Assembly (NCBI RefSeq): GCF_000565285.1
Contig: NZ_APVL01000019.1
Location: 1 to 64,000 of the forward strand
Length of the DNA stretch: 64,000 nt
DNA from: Cytobacillus firmus DS1
Lineage (GTDB): Bacteria > Bacillota > Bacilli > Bacillales > Cytobacillaceae
Reading direction: 5' to 3'
In this document: positions 17,806 to 26,771 of the stretch, one piece after another
How positions within the stretch are numbered: the stretch's first letter is position 1
Layout: each line of letters begins with the position of its first letter
Made by a program: the position numbers and the translations under genes
Notes under the pieces: model-generated
Databases searched by the model: none
What the model was told of the DNA's origin: nothing
What the model saw: only the letters and a program-made list of their open reading frames with translations

Positions 17806-18723
17806 TCAATTTACTGTAATTGTACCTATCATACCATTTTCTTTATGACCAGGAATAGAACAATAGAATTCAAATACCCCAGACTTAAGAGGTGTAAATG
17901 TCAGAGTGGCTTCACTTTTTCCAGATGCATGGAGATGAAAATCAGCCTGCGCAGTGCCATGGTTACCATGTTGATTGTTTTCAGTCTTAATAGCTATTTC
18001 CTTTATTTCAATGTCATGATCCGTATTATCAAGATTTTTTAATATAAGAGAAGCTTCCTTATCTTTTTTAAGCGTTATTTCTGAAGGGTCATAGGAAAAC
18101 TTTGAAGGATGAACAGTTAAAACGATTTCATTAGCATTCAAGTTTTTAGTATTTCCATGCTCACTATGATCCTGCCCAGCCTGTGAAGAGCTAAAGTTAG
18201 AGAAGGCTTTGCTTTTATCTAGCTGATTTCCAAAGTAAAGAAAGGAAAAAAGAAGGACAAAAGTTAAAACAGGCTTTAAAAACCATTTTTTTTCATCAAT
18301 AGAGCTCTTTGCTGATAGGATATTATATAGTAATAGTGAACTTGTTGTCAGAGTGAGTAAAATATTTAACATGGTGAAAGCTTGATTCTGGGAAACCATT
18401 TCACCAAGCATGGCTCCCATCATTCCCCCCATTAAACCTGACATAAACCCTTCTAATGAAGGAAGGATACCAAATGCTATTCCGCTAGCTAATCCTGCAA
18501 TAACCCCAATTCCAGCAGAAACCAATGTAGAAGTATACAAATCTCCTTGATAATATGTTCCAAACAAGACTCCGGCTGTTAAACCTATATTCATTCCCAT
18601 TGCCATTGTGATAACCATTGCTTGCATTTTTGATAATTTGTGTCTGAATTTTATGGATAGAATAATGGCTGCGATAGCCGAAGAAGCTATTGTTGTTAGA
18701 ACAAATAACTGGTATATTCCCAA
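17806..18723 (-). CDS. Membrane protein with C-terminal cupredoxin domain
   Basis: About 305 residues. The first half has about five membrane segments, including a GLMGGMMGAMLGEM glycine/methionine-rich helix. After a linker with His residues, a cupredoxin domain ends in FYCSIPGHKENGM, giving the Cys, His and Met ligands of a type 1 copper site. The fourth His is in DHDIE. I prefer the TTG at 18721-18723 with GAGGAG upstream. The ATG at 18775-18777 has no ribosome binding site. A surface copper sensor, carrier or oxidant-handling role is plausible. Confidence 0.82.
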   Translation of the reverse strand: MGIYQLFVLTTIASSAIAAIILSIKFRHKLSKMQAMVITMAMGMNIGLTAGVLFGTYYQGDLYTSTLVSAGIGVIAGLASGIAFGILPSLEGFMSGLMGGMMGAMLGEMVSQNQAFTMLNILLTLTTSSLLLYNILSAKSSIDEKKWFLKPVLTFVLLFSFLYFGNQLDKSKAFSNFSSSQAGQDHSEHGNTKNLNANEIVLTVHPSKFSYDPSEITLKKDKEASLILKNLDNTDHDIEIKEIAIKTENNQHGNHGTAQADFHLHASGKSEATLTFTPLKSGVFEFYCSIPGHKENGMIGTITVN

Positions 18724-18920
18724 AATTATCAACTCCTCTTTATTTGCTACATGATATGTAAACAGTAAACAAGCCATGCCAAAAAATATCCGAATACTAA
18801 AAATAAATAATTTTCTAAAAATTCTCTATTTACAAAATGATAATTCAGTATTATTATAGTTTTTAATACCCAATATACGATAGCGGGGTACTGTACTGAA
18901 CATTAAAAGGAGGTAAGGTA

Positions 18921-19670
18921 ATGTCAAAAGGTAAAAAAATTTTATTTCTTGGTGTTTATGGTATGGAAGTAGTTGAATGCGGTGGAGCATTAGCTAAAAA
19001 TGTTTTAAATGGGGGAGAGTCATATGCTAGCATTATGCTTTGCAGGGAAACAAGCCAGCCCCAAGTTAGAAATGCTGCAGAGATATTGGGGGTCAAGATT
19101 TCTTTCTTGAATTTTGAATATGGGACTGTGGATTTAAGTAAGGAGTCCAAAATTAAGTTGATTAAGTTGATACGTGAAGTTAAGCCAGATATTATTATCA
19201 CCCAAGATCCAGAGCATTCCTTCCATGATTTAGATCCTGACCGTAGACCAGCTATGACCCTTTTGCTTGAATCTATTGCACTTGCAAGCAGAGATTTCGC
19301 ATTAGAAGAAACTCCCGGTTTATCCCCACACCCCATTCCGACCATCTACTACATGACACCTCATCACCCAAATACTGTCGTTGATATTTCTCAAGTTTGG
19401 GAGAAAAAAGAAAAGGCAATGGACATGCTTGAAAGTCAAATGGAATTTAGCGGTATGCATTTTGATGAAATTCTTGATTCCAAAACAGTAGAAATTTTAT
19501 CACCTGGTTATTCCCAATTAAAAAACCATCAAGAAAAAGGAAGAGCAATGCATAGAGTGTTAGACAAAGCTGTTCATGTTTATCATGGTCTGGCAACTCA
19601 TGGGCATTTTGCCCTTGCTGAAGCATACAGAAGAGAAGGAAACTTCCACTTACAAGAACTAATCAAATAG
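18921..19670 (+). CDS. PIG-L/LmbE-like protein lacking the catalytic HPDDE motif
   Basis: 249 residues with the PIG-L (zinc N-acetylglucosaminyl deacetylase) fold: LNGGESYASIMLCRE, AAEILGVKISFLNF, LIREVKPDIIITQDPEHSFHD and IPTIYYMTPHHP. In the family the first loop reads AHPDDxE and supplies catalytic Asp plus two zinc ligands. Here it reads GVYGMEVVECGG, so His and both Asp are gone. The protein may be inactive as a deacetylase or may have another chemistry. AAAGGAGG precedes the ATG. It begins a same-strand series with a peptide-type ABC transporter 35 bases downstream, suggesting that it modifies or senses the imported ligand. Confidence 0.8.
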   Translation: MSKGKKILFLGVYGMEVVECGGALAKNVLNGGESYASIMLCRETSQPQVRNAAEILGVKISFLNFEYGTVDLSKESKIKLIKLIREVKPDIIITQDPEHSFHDLDPDRRPAMTLLLESIALASRDFALEETPGLSPHPIPTIYYMTPHHPNTVVDISQVWEKKEKAMDMLESQMEFSGMHFDEILDSKTVEILSPGYSQLKNHQEKGRAMHRVLDKAVHVYHGLATHGHFALAEAYRREGNFHLQELIK

Positions 19671-19705
19671 ATAATCTAGATCACTACTAAATAGGGGGAG
19701 TGAAA

Positions 19706-21502
19706 ATGAAAAGATCATTTTTTAGTGTTGGAATAATAATATTGTTACTTCTATCAAGTTTCAACCTTGTTCTAGCCGAAGAGAAAGTGCAATCGTTAAA
19801 AGTCGGCATTTCAAAAGATGAGAATGGATTAAACCCTTATACGTATGTTACAGGGTATCCAGGGTTAGATTTGGTCAATTTATTGTACGATACACTGTTT
19901 AATTTAGATGAAAATAATAAGCCGGAACCTTGGTTGGTAAAGGATTTTAAAGTTAGCAAAGATGGTCTAACCTATGAGCTGACTCTGCATGATAACGTAA
20001 AGTGGCACGATGGTAAACCTCTTACTGCAGATGATGTTAAATTCACAATGGAATATTTCATCAAATATCCGAAATCCAGATTTACGAATACATTAAAAAC
20101 AATAAAGTCCATAGAGGTAAGCGGTGAAACTGGTATAACATTAAATTTATCGCAGGCTGACCCCAACTTCATGATTCAGCCTCTTGCAGATTTGCCAATT
20201 CTACCACAACATATCTGGTCTGAAGTAAGTACTCCTGATGATGAAACTAATGCACTTGGAAGTGGGCCTTATATACTGGAAGAACACAAATCTGGCCAGT
20301 ACTACAAAATGAAATCAAACGAAGATTATTTCAAAGGTGCTCCGCCAATAAATGAATTAATATTCCCGATCATTGAAGATACAACTGCAATGTATAATGC
20401 CCTTCAGGCAGGCGAGCTGGATGTAATTTCGTCAAGTATATCTCCTGAACTTGTAGAACAATTTAGTTCCAACCCTGCTTTGAAAGTTGTAAGGGGGCCA
20501 GGATACAGTACAAGCCTGTTTCAAATTAATGCAGAGAAATACCCTATGACGGAAACCGCATTTCGTCAAGCTATTGATTTTGCCATTGATAAAGAAAATT
20601 TGGTAAAAACAGTGCTACTTGGCTACGCAGAAGTAGGGAGCCCTGGATTTATTCATCCGTCCTCTTCCTATTTTAATTCTGAATTAAAGCCAGTTTTTGA
20701 TAAGGAAAAAGCCAAACAAATTCTAGAGGAAGCTGGTTTTATTGATAAAGACGGTGATGGATTTAGAGAAGACCAAGAAGGGAAAAAAATTGACTTAACG
20801 ACTTTGGTTTATTCAGGTAACCCAATTAGAATCAGAACAGCTGAATTAATATCTGAAGCATTAAATGAAGTAGGAATCAAAAATGCTGTAAAAGCAATGG
20901 ATTCAACTACAGTAGACTCATTAATGTGGCCTGATTTTGATGTCAGCAAAGGCAGAGATTACGACCTTGGTGTCTGGAGCTGGTCCAACACCATGCAGCT
21001 ATTTCCAGATCGAATGAATGATCTATTTCATTCCGATCCAGCTATTGGGTCTGTCAATATTGGGGGGTACAAGAACCCTGAGTTTGACCAATTGGGGGAA
21101 AAACTTAAACAGACATACGATGAAAATGAACGTCTAAGTTTAATTAAGGAAATACAAGCTTTTGTAGCGGAGGATGCTCCTATTATACCTCTTTATTACC
21201 AAGAGATTGTTGGTGCGTTTAATCCTGAAAAATATGATCAGTATGTCTTCCAGGTGGGCAAGGGCATTATCAACAAACTATCCTTTGTTTCGACTGAAAA
21301 ATCAGATTTGCCTGATAATGAGAAAGCTAGTAGCGATACACCTGTTTCAACAGATAGCAAAACAGCAAATATGAGTACAGATAATGATGGGAATAACACT
21401 TCATTAATCGTATTTGGATTAATACTTCTTGTGGCTGTCATTGGATTTATTCTATTAAGAAGAAAGAAAAAAAATAAAGGCAATGATGATTTTGATTTTT
21501 AA
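19706..21502 (+). CDS. Peptide-type ABC substrate-binding protein with C-terminal membrane anchor
   Basis: 598 residues, SBP_bac_5 family (oligopeptide/nickel binding). It has a signal peptide with a type I cleavage site (VLAEE), not a lipobox. The C-terminus is a Ser/Thr/Asp linker, one hydrophobic helix (LIVFGLILLVAVIGFILL) and a basic tail RRKKKN. Gram-positive binding proteins are normally lipid-anchored; a C-terminal anchor is more like archaeal ones. There is no LPxTG. ATG at 19706 is chosen over GTG at 19700 because of spacing from GGGGGAG. A hairpin follows before the permease gene, as is common to give excess binding protein. Confidence 0.88.
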   Translation: MKRSFFSVGIIILLLLSSFNLVLAEEKVQSLKVGISKDENGLNPYTYVTGYPGLDLVNLLYDTLFNLDENNKPEPWLVKDFKVSKDGLTYELTLHDNVKWHDGKPLTADDVKFTMEYFIKYPKSRFTNTLKTIKSIEVSGETGITLNLSQADPNFMIQPLADLPILPQHIWSEVSTPDDETNALGSGPYILEEHKSGQYYKMKSNEDYFKGAPPINELIFPIIEDTTAMYNALQAGELDVISSSISPELVEQFSSNPALKVVRGPGYSTSLFQINAEKYPMTETAFRQAIDFAIDKENLVKTVLLGYAEVGSPGFIHPSSSYFNSELKPVFDKEKAKQILEEAGFIDKDGDGFREDQEGKKIDLTTLVYSGNPIRIRTAELISEALNEVGIKNAVKAMDSTTVDSLMWPDFDVSKGRDYDLGVWSWSNTMQLFPDRMNDLFHSDPAIGSVNIGGYKNPEFDQLGEKLKQTYDENERLSLIKEIQAFVAEDAPIIPLYYQEIVGAFNPEKYDQYVFQVGKGIINKLSFVSTEKSDLPDNEKASSDTPVSTDSKTANMSTDNDGNNTSLIVFGLILLVAVIGFILLRRKKKNKGNDDFDF

Positions 21503-21512
21503 TTGAAATAAC

Positions 21513-21549
21513 TTCCCGTAAAAGCAATTTCTTTTACGGGAACTCTTTT
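21513..21549 (+). terminator. Attenuating hairpin between binding-protein and permease genes
   Basis: Perfect 12-base arms TTCCCGTAAAAG and CTTTTACGGGAA, then CTCTTTTT. No new promoter is evident, so partial read-through into the permease gene is likely. Confidence 0.75.
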
Positions 21550-21584
21550 TAAAAATATTATTTACATATTTGGAGGTGAAAGTG

Positions 21585-22562
21585 ATGGGTAAATTTATTA
21601 CAGGAAAACTTTTACAATATTTCATTGTCATTTTCCTAATGTTGACGCTAAATTTTCTATTACCCCGTCTTATGCCTGGAAATCCATTGGTTTTTTTAGC
21701 AGGCGAAGATGTAGGCTTTATGTCCAGTGCTGAAAAAGACGCTATTTTAGACAAGTATGGCCTTAATGATTCAATCCTCGAACAATACGGAACTTATATA
21801 AAGAATATTTTCACTGGTGACTTTGGATATTCCTATCAGCAAAAACGGCCTATCTCAGAACTTTTGATGGAGAGGCTCCCATGGACAATGCTACTTACAG
21901 GTCTAGGATTGGTACTCTCAACCGTTATCGGAGTCATGTTTGGAGCAATTTCCGCATGGCGCAGGGGCACCAACACAGATGCTAACCTTCTAACAGTCTT
22001 TATGTTTTTAAGTGCCATGCCATCTTTTTGGGTTGGCATGATACTTGTATCTATTTTTTCCGCTCAATTAGGATGGCTGCCCGTTTTTGGAGCAGAAAGC
22101 GCTTGGTCAAATTATACGGGAATGGACCGGTTTATTGATATCGGTAAGCATCTGATTCTCCCATTAGCCACCCTTATCCTAATTTCTGTTACAAGCACTT
22201 TTATGATCATGCGGTATTCAATGCTGAACGTCCTCGGAGAAGACTATATTATGATGGCCAAAGCAAAAGGAGTAAAAGAAAAGGTAATCAAGTATAAACA
22301 TGCCATGAGAAATGCATTACTTCCTGTGGCTACTGTATTTATGCTTAGCTTAGGATTTACCCTGGGCGGTGCGACTGTTATCGAAACCGTCTTTGCATAT
22401 CCGGGTGTAGGCCGTCTTATGTTTGAATCGGTATTAAGCAGAGATTACCCGCTTATCCAAGCTACATTCCTGATTATTACTTTCAGTGTAGTCATTGCTA
22501 ACTTTCTAGCAGATTTAATTTATCCTTTACTTGATCCAAAGGTGGGAAGCCGCAATGGTTAA
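21585..22562 (+). CDS. Peptide/nickel-type ABC permease (DppB/OppB family)
   Basis: 325 residues, six membrane segments. N-terminal MPGNPL phrase and the ATPase-contact EAA loop (YIMMAKAKGVKEKVIKYKHAMRNALLP) of the DppB/OppB/NikB family. Start at 21585 with GGAGGTG seven bases upstream. It overlaps the next permease gene by eight bases, so the two are translationally coupled. Confidence 0.92.
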   Translation: MGKFITGKLLQYFIVIFLMLTLNFLLPRLMPGNPLVFLAGEDVGFMSSAEKDAILDKYGLNDSILEQYGTYIKNIFTGDFGYSYQQKRPISELLMERLPWTMLLTGLGLVLSTVIGVMFGAISAWRRGTNTDANLLTVFMFLSAMPSFWVGMILVSIFSAQLGWLPVFGAESAWSNYTGMDRFIDIGKHLILPLATLILISVTSTFMIMRYSMLNVLGEDYIMMAKAKGVKEKVIKYKHAMRNALLPVATVFMLSLGFTLGGATVIETVFAYPGVGRLMFESVLSRDYPLIQATFLIITFSVVIANFLADLIYPLLDPKVGSRNG

Positions 22563-23412
22563 TTCAAGATGGAAGAAATATTGGCAAGTGCTCACATCTA
22601 ATAATATTGGCTTGTTTGGCTTAATCCTTTTAGTGATTTTTTTGCTAATTGCGATTTTAGCCCCAATCCTTGCTCCATTTGACCCGACAGATCGAGTTGG
22701 AGCTCCTTTTACGAAGCCTAATGGCCAATTTTTGCTAGGAACGAATGATGTCGGACAAGATATCTTAAGCGAACTTCTATATGGCACGAGGATTTCATTA
22801 TTAATTGGTGTCATTGCAGCTTTTATTTCCATTCTTCTTGGCTGCCTAGTCGGTATCGTTTCAGGCTACTATGGCGGCAAAGTAGATGCATTTTTAATGA
22901 GATTGGTAGACTTAGTACTTGTTATTCCTTTTCTTCCTTTAATGATATTACTGGCTGCTTTTATTGGTCCTAGTTTTTGGAACATTGTACTGGTTATTAG
23001 CCTAATTTCCTGGGCTAGCCCAGCAAGGGTAATAAGATCTCAGGTTCTAACTTTAAAAACAAAAGGGTATGTAGAGGCTGCAAAGTCAATCGGAACAAAC
23101 ATTAAAGTCATCTTAGCCCGACATATTCTGCCGGGGGTTATTCCAATAGCACTCTCCCAATTTGTTTTAGCCGCAAGCCATTCAATTTTAATCGAAGCAT
23201 CTTTAAGCTTCTTGGGGCTAGGAGATCCATTTACAAAGAGCTGGGGGACCATTTTATATTATGCTCAGGCCAGAGGAGCTTTTTTAACTGATGCGTGGAT
23301 TTGGTGGGTTCTGCCTCCAGGATTATTAATCACAACATTGGTTATAGGGTTCGCCTTTACAGGATACTCACTTGAAGAGATCCTGAATCCCCGATTAAGA
23401 AAGGAGCGTTAA
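22555..23412 (+). CDS. Peptide/nickel-type ABC permease (DppC/OppC family)
   Basis: 285 residues from ATG 22555, inside the end of the preceding gene. It shows the OppC_N segment, LGTNDVGQDILSELLYG (family signature) and the EAA loop YVEAAKSIGTNIKVILARHILPG. It pairs with the 21585 product to form the membrane channel. Confidence 0.92.
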   Translation: MVNSRWKKYWQVLTSNNIGLFGLILLVIFLLIAILAPILAPFDPTDRVGAPFTKPNGQFLLGTNDVGQDILSELLYGTRISLLIGVIAAFISILLGCLVGIVSGYYGGKVDAFLMRLVDLVLVIPFLPLMILLAAFIGPSFWNIVLVISLISWASPARVIRSQVLTLKTKGYVEAAKSIGTNIKVILARHILPGVIPIALSQFVLAASHSILIEASLSFLGLGDPFTKSWGTILYYAQARGAFLTDAWIWWVLPPGLLITTLVIGFAFTGYSLEEILNPRLRKER

Positions 23413-23415
23413 TTT

Positions 23416-24387
23416 ATGAACACCGTGTTGTCAGTTGAAAACCTTTCTACTTACTTTAAAACGGATAAAGGGATAGCCAAGGCTGTAGAGAATGTTTCTT
23501 TTTCACTCAATAAAGGGGAAATGCTAGGTTTAATAGGTGAGTCCGGATGTGGAAAAACAACAGTTGCTCAATCCATTTTAAGGTTAATAGAGTATCCCGG
23601 AAAAGTGGTGTCAGGTCGTGTCCTTTTAAATGGAAAAGATCTCATAAAGGCCTCTGAAAAAGTACTTTCATCCTTGAGATGGAAAGAGATTTCTGTTATT
23701 CCCCAAAGTGCAATGAACGCGTTAAATCCTATATTTACTATAGGAGATCAAATAATGGAATCCATTTTACTGCACGAAAATGTAAGCAAACGGGAAGCAC
23801 TTCAGCGCACTAAGACCCTTCTCGAGTTGGTCGGTATTGATGGGGAGAGGTGGAAGAGCTATCCGCATGAATTCAGCGGAGGAATGAAACAGAGAGTCGC
23901 CATTGCTATGGCATTGGCCTGTAATCCAAAATTGGTTATATCTGATGAATCCACAACAGGATTGGATGTTTTAACTCAAGCTCAGGTAATTGCCTTAATC
24001 AAAAGCCTTCAAAAGAAAATGGACTTATCCGTCATCCTGATCTCTCATGATTTGCCGATGGTAACAGCTATATGCGATAAAATAGCCATTATGTATGCAG
24101 GCAATATCGTAGAATGGGCATCCACGGAAGACCTATTGAAAAACGCCAGACATCCATACTCGCAAGCACTTTTAAACGCTTCGCCTGATTTAGGCAATCC
24201 GGAAAAGGAAGTCGTATCTATACCGGGAAGCGTACCAAATTTGGTGAATTTCCCTGATTCCTGCCGTTTTCATACCAGGTGCCCCCATGCTTTTGACAAA
24301 TGCCGGCAAGAAACTCCAGAATTTAGAGAAATCAAGAACGGACATTACACAGCCTGCTTTTTAGAGGAGGAAGGAAACCATGGATAA
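23416..24387 (+). CDS. Peptide-type ABC ATPase (DppD/OppD family)
   Basis: 323 residues. Walker A GESGCGKTT, signature SGGMKQR, Walker B VISDESTTGLD (Ser in place of the usual Pro after DE), switch histidine ISHDL, and a C-terminal oligopeptide-transporter Cys motif (CRFHTRCPHAFDKC). The gene begins four bases after the permease and overlaps the next ATPase gene by eight bases. Confidence 0.92.
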   Translation: MNTVLSVENLSTYFKTDKGIAKAVENVSFSLNKGEMLGLIGESGCGKTTVAQSILRLIEYPGKVVSGRVLLNGKDLIKASEKVLSSLRWKEISVIPQSAMNALNPIFTIGDQIMESILLHENVSKREALQRTKTLLELVGIDGERWKSYPHEFSGGMKQRVAIAMALACNPKLVISDESTTGLDVLTQAQVIALIKSLQKKMDLSVILISHDLPMVTAICDKIAIMYAGNIVEWASTEDLLKNARHPYSQALLNASPDLGNPEKEVVSIPGSVPNLVNFPDSCRFHTRCPHAFDKCRQETPEFREIKNGHYTACFLEEEGNHG

Positions 24388-25384
24388 AAGCACCCTTTTA
24401 AAAGTGAGCAATTTGAAAAAAACCTTTATAAAAAAATCGGGAACTTTTTTAAAAAGAAAAAAAACCGAGGTATATGCAGTTAACAATATCAATTTTGAAG
24501 TAAACAAAGGTGAGATATTGGGAATCATTGGTGAAAGCGGTTGCGGCAAAACGTCAACTGCCAGAATGGTTATGCGCCTTATGAAAGAAACCAAAGGAGA
24601 AATAACTTTTGAAGGAGTTAATCTTTGTAATCTAAAAGAATCAGAGACAAATAAAATTAGAAAAAAAATGCAGATGATTTTTCAAGACCCTTACGATACG
24701 TTAAACCCCGGTATGAAAATTCTTGACATATTAATGGAACCGATTAATGCTCATGAAAAGGGTTTGACTTACGAAGAAAAGTATCAAAAGGTGATTGAGG
24801 CCATAGAAGCTATTGAGCTACGACCAGCCCAGGACTTTATCCATCGTTTCCCACATCAATTAAGCGGCGGGCAAAGACAGAGAATTGCCATTGCAAGAGC
24901 AATTATTTTAAAACCTTCTTTTATTGCTGCAGATGAACCAACATCCATGCTTGATGTTTCTGTTAGAGCCGGAATACTGAACTTGCTGCTGGATTTAAGA
25001 AAGAAAATGGGCCTTACGATGATGTTTATTACCCATGATTTATCTACTGCGAGTTATATGTGTGACCGAATTGCTGTCATGTACCAAGGAAAAATCGTAG
25101 AAATAGGACCTACGAAAAAAATTATTCAGCATCCTTCCCATCCGTACACAAAAGCACTTGTGGCTGTAGTAAAAGATTTAAACCATTTTATTAAAAATAG
25201 AGAAAAACTGATTCTGGATGGGGAAGTGGATTCCACAAAAGAAGAAAAAGGCTGCCCTTTTGTTGCAAGATGTCCTCATAAAGAAGCAGTTTGTCATACG
25301 CAAGTGCCAGAGTTAGAGGATGTAGACAGAGGACATTCAGTTTCTTGCCATTGTCATATTGAATTATTAGAAAAGACTTCATAA
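24380..25384 (+). CDS. Peptide-type ABC ATPase (DppF/OppF family)
   Basis: 334 residues. Walker A GESGCGKTS, signature LSGGQRQR, Walker B IAADEPTSMLD, ITHDL switch and a C-terminal Cys-rich motif (GCPFVARCPHKEAVC). It partners the preceding ATPase. The next gene follows after 14 bases on the same strand. Confidence 0.92.
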   Translation: MDKSTLLKVSNLKKTFIKKSGTFLKRKKTEVYAVNNINFEVNKGEILGIIGESGCGKTSTARMVMRLMKETKGEITFEGVNLCNLKESETNKIRKKMQMIFQDPYDTLNPGMKILDILMEPINAHEKGLTYEEKYQKVIEAIEAIELRPAQDFIHRFPHQLSGGQRQRIAIARAIILKPSFIAADEPTSMLDVSVRAGILNLLLDLRKKMGLTMMFITHDLSTASYMCDRIAVMYQGKIVEIGPTKKIIQHPSHPYTKALVAVVKDLNHFIKNREKLILDGEVDSTKEEKGCPFVARCPHKEAVCHTQVPELEDVDRGHSVSCHCHIELLEKTS

Positions 25385-25398
25385 AAAAGGGGAAACAT

Positions 25399-26028
25399 AT
25401 GGATACGCAAAGAAAGAAAGTAAAGATAGCTGTAAACGGAGGTATACATTTTGGGGCAAAACTAACTGCCAAGCAACTACTTGTAATTGCAAAATATATG
25501 GATGATCAGGATGAGCTTGAACTGACTACATTTCAGCAGCTCTACATCGATATATTTGATGACAAGAAAGATGAAATTATATCAGAGTTTGAACAGGTAG
25601 GGCTTCGATGTTATCCAGTGGGGAAATTTGTTAAAAGCTTACGGACATGCAATTTTTGTAAAGGGGAAGAAGAAGAAGGAATGCCTGTAGCAAAAGAATT
25701 GAATGAGCGTATAGCAGGAATTCCTGTCCCTTTCACATTAAAGCCAGCTTATACTGGCTGTCCTGTCGGCTGCGGTGAACCACTAATCAATGACATAGGT
25801 ATAATGAAGGTGAAAAATCATTATGATTTATATATTGGAGGAAAATCGAAAGGGAAAGATGCAGAAACCGGGTCCCTATTAATGACTAATCTTGAACCTG
25901 AAGATTTATATTCATCTGTAGAAAAGATCATTGAATTTTACCAGCAACAGGCCAAGAAAAGAGAGACGTTCCATAAATTTGTAAACAGGCTCGGGCATGA
26001 GGCAATATTAGAGGAAATGAATAAATGA
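25399..26028 (+). CDS. Sulfite/nitrite reductase half-domain iron-sulfur protein
   Basis: 209 residues. The N-terminal part (about 8-75) resembles the ferredoxin-like half domain of sulfite and nitrite reductases. The second part holds LRTCNFCKG (Cys84, Cys87) and TGCPVGCGEP (Cys121, Cys125), the four-cysteine pattern that binds a 4Fe-4S cluster coupled to siroheme. Full reductases have two such halves and are more than twice as long, so this is a single-half protein. It closes the ABC transporter operon. A redox or tetrapyrrole-related job linked to the imported ligand is possible, but I do not know a described function. Confidence 0.72.
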   Translation: MDTQRKKVKIAVNGGIHFGAKLTAKQLLVIAKYMDDQDELELTTFQQLYIDIFDDKKDEIISEFEQVGLRCYPVGKFVKSLRTCNFCKGEEEEGMPVAKELNERIAGIPVPFTLKPAYTGCPVGCGEPLINDIGIMKVKNHYDLYIGGKSKGKDAETGSLLMTNLEPEDLYSSVEKIIEFYQQQAKKRETFHKFVNRLGHEAILEEMNK

Positions 26029-26102
26029 AAAAATAATCTACCCTTTAAATTTTTCTTTATAAAAAAATTACCAATTATAACAAAATATTTCATACCTTTC
26101 TC

Positions 26103-26132
26103 TTTACATAGGGTACGGGGGTATGATATATT
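26103..26132 (+). promoter_or_regulatory. copZA promoter with CsoR operator
   Basis: TTTACA (26103-26108) and TATATT (26127-26132) are 18 bases apart. Between them lies ATAGGGTACGGGGGTATG (26108-26125), close to the Bacillus CsoR box (TACCCTACGGGGGTATGGTA). Copper-responsive repression is predicted. Confidence 0.8.
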
Positions 26133-26155
26133 AAATTTGCAAGGGGGGAAGCTAA

Positions 26156-26503
26156 GTGATTTCCAAATTAGAAAAAAATGAATTGCCAACCGAAGAAGTA
26201 AGCTGCTGCGCAAGCGAGAGTACGAGAAAAAGTCACCATTCTGATAAAGTTAAGAATAATCTTGTCGTTCGATTAAACCGAATTGAAGGTCAAATCCGCG
26301 GTATAAAAGGTTTAATTGAAAGGGACACTTATTGTGACGATGTCATTACACAAATTTCAGCTACACAATCTGCGTTAAACAGCGTTGCAAAGATTCTTTT
26401 GGAAGGGCATTTAAAAGGATGCGTAGTGGACCGTCTTCAAGAAGGAGATTTAGAAGTTTTAGATGAAGTACTCATTACTGTTCAGAAATTAATGAAAAAA
26501 TAA
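26156..26503 (+). CDS. csoR: Copper-sensing repressor CsoR
   Basis: 115 residues from a GTG start with AAGGGGGG upstream. The DUF156 core begins near NLVVRLNRIEGQIRG. The copper ligands are in DTYCDD and EGHLKGC (Cys, His, Cys). A 35-residue N-terminal extension contains a Cys-Cys pair (VSCCAS) and two His before the core, which is not usual for Bacillus CsoR and may help copper binding. It leads csoR-copZ-copA. Apo-CsoR represses at the G/C-tract operator just upstream, and Cu(I) releases it. Confidence 0.9.
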   Translation: MISKLEKNELPTEEVSCCASESTRKSHHSDKVKNNLVVRLNRIEGQIRGIKGLIERDTYCDDVITQISATQSALNSVAKILLEGHLKGCVVDRLQEGDLEVLDEVLITVQKLMKK

Positions 26504-26515
26504 AGGAGAGAATGA

Positions 26516-26725
26516 ATGATGGAAAAAGTTACATTGAATGTAGAAGGTATGTCCTGTGGTCATTGTATTAAAGCGATCGAAGGTAGCGTCGGCGAGTTGG
26601 CGGGCGTTTCCAATGTTAAAGTTCACCTAGAAAGTGGAAAAGTTGATGTCGAATATAATTCCACGCAAGTTTCTTTAGACAAAATCAAGGAAACTATTGA
26701 TGATCAAGGATATGATGTAGTTTAA
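26516..26725 (+). CDS. copZ: Copper chaperone CopZ
   Basis: 69 residues, one heavy-metal-associated domain with GMSCGHC (Cu(I)-binding CxxC). It passes Cu(I) to CopA and to CsoR. ATG ATG at the start: 26516 or 26519, both with suitable spacing from AAAGGAGAG. A weak terminator follows, so copZ should be in excess over copA. Confidence 0.95.
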   Translation: MMEKVTLNVEGMSCGHCIKAIEGSVGELAGVSNVKVHLESGKVDVEYNSTQVSLDKIKETIDDQGYDVV

Positions 26726-26735
26726 ATAAAATGAT

Positions 26736-26767
26736 GGGGTGTGCTAAACGCAGCACCCTCTCTTTTT
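26736..26767 (+). terminator. Imperfect hairpin between copZ and copA
   Basis: GGGTGTGCT and AGCACCC with a bulge, then TCTCTTTTT. Probably a leaky terminator. Confidence 0.55.
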
Positions 26768-26771
26768 AAGT

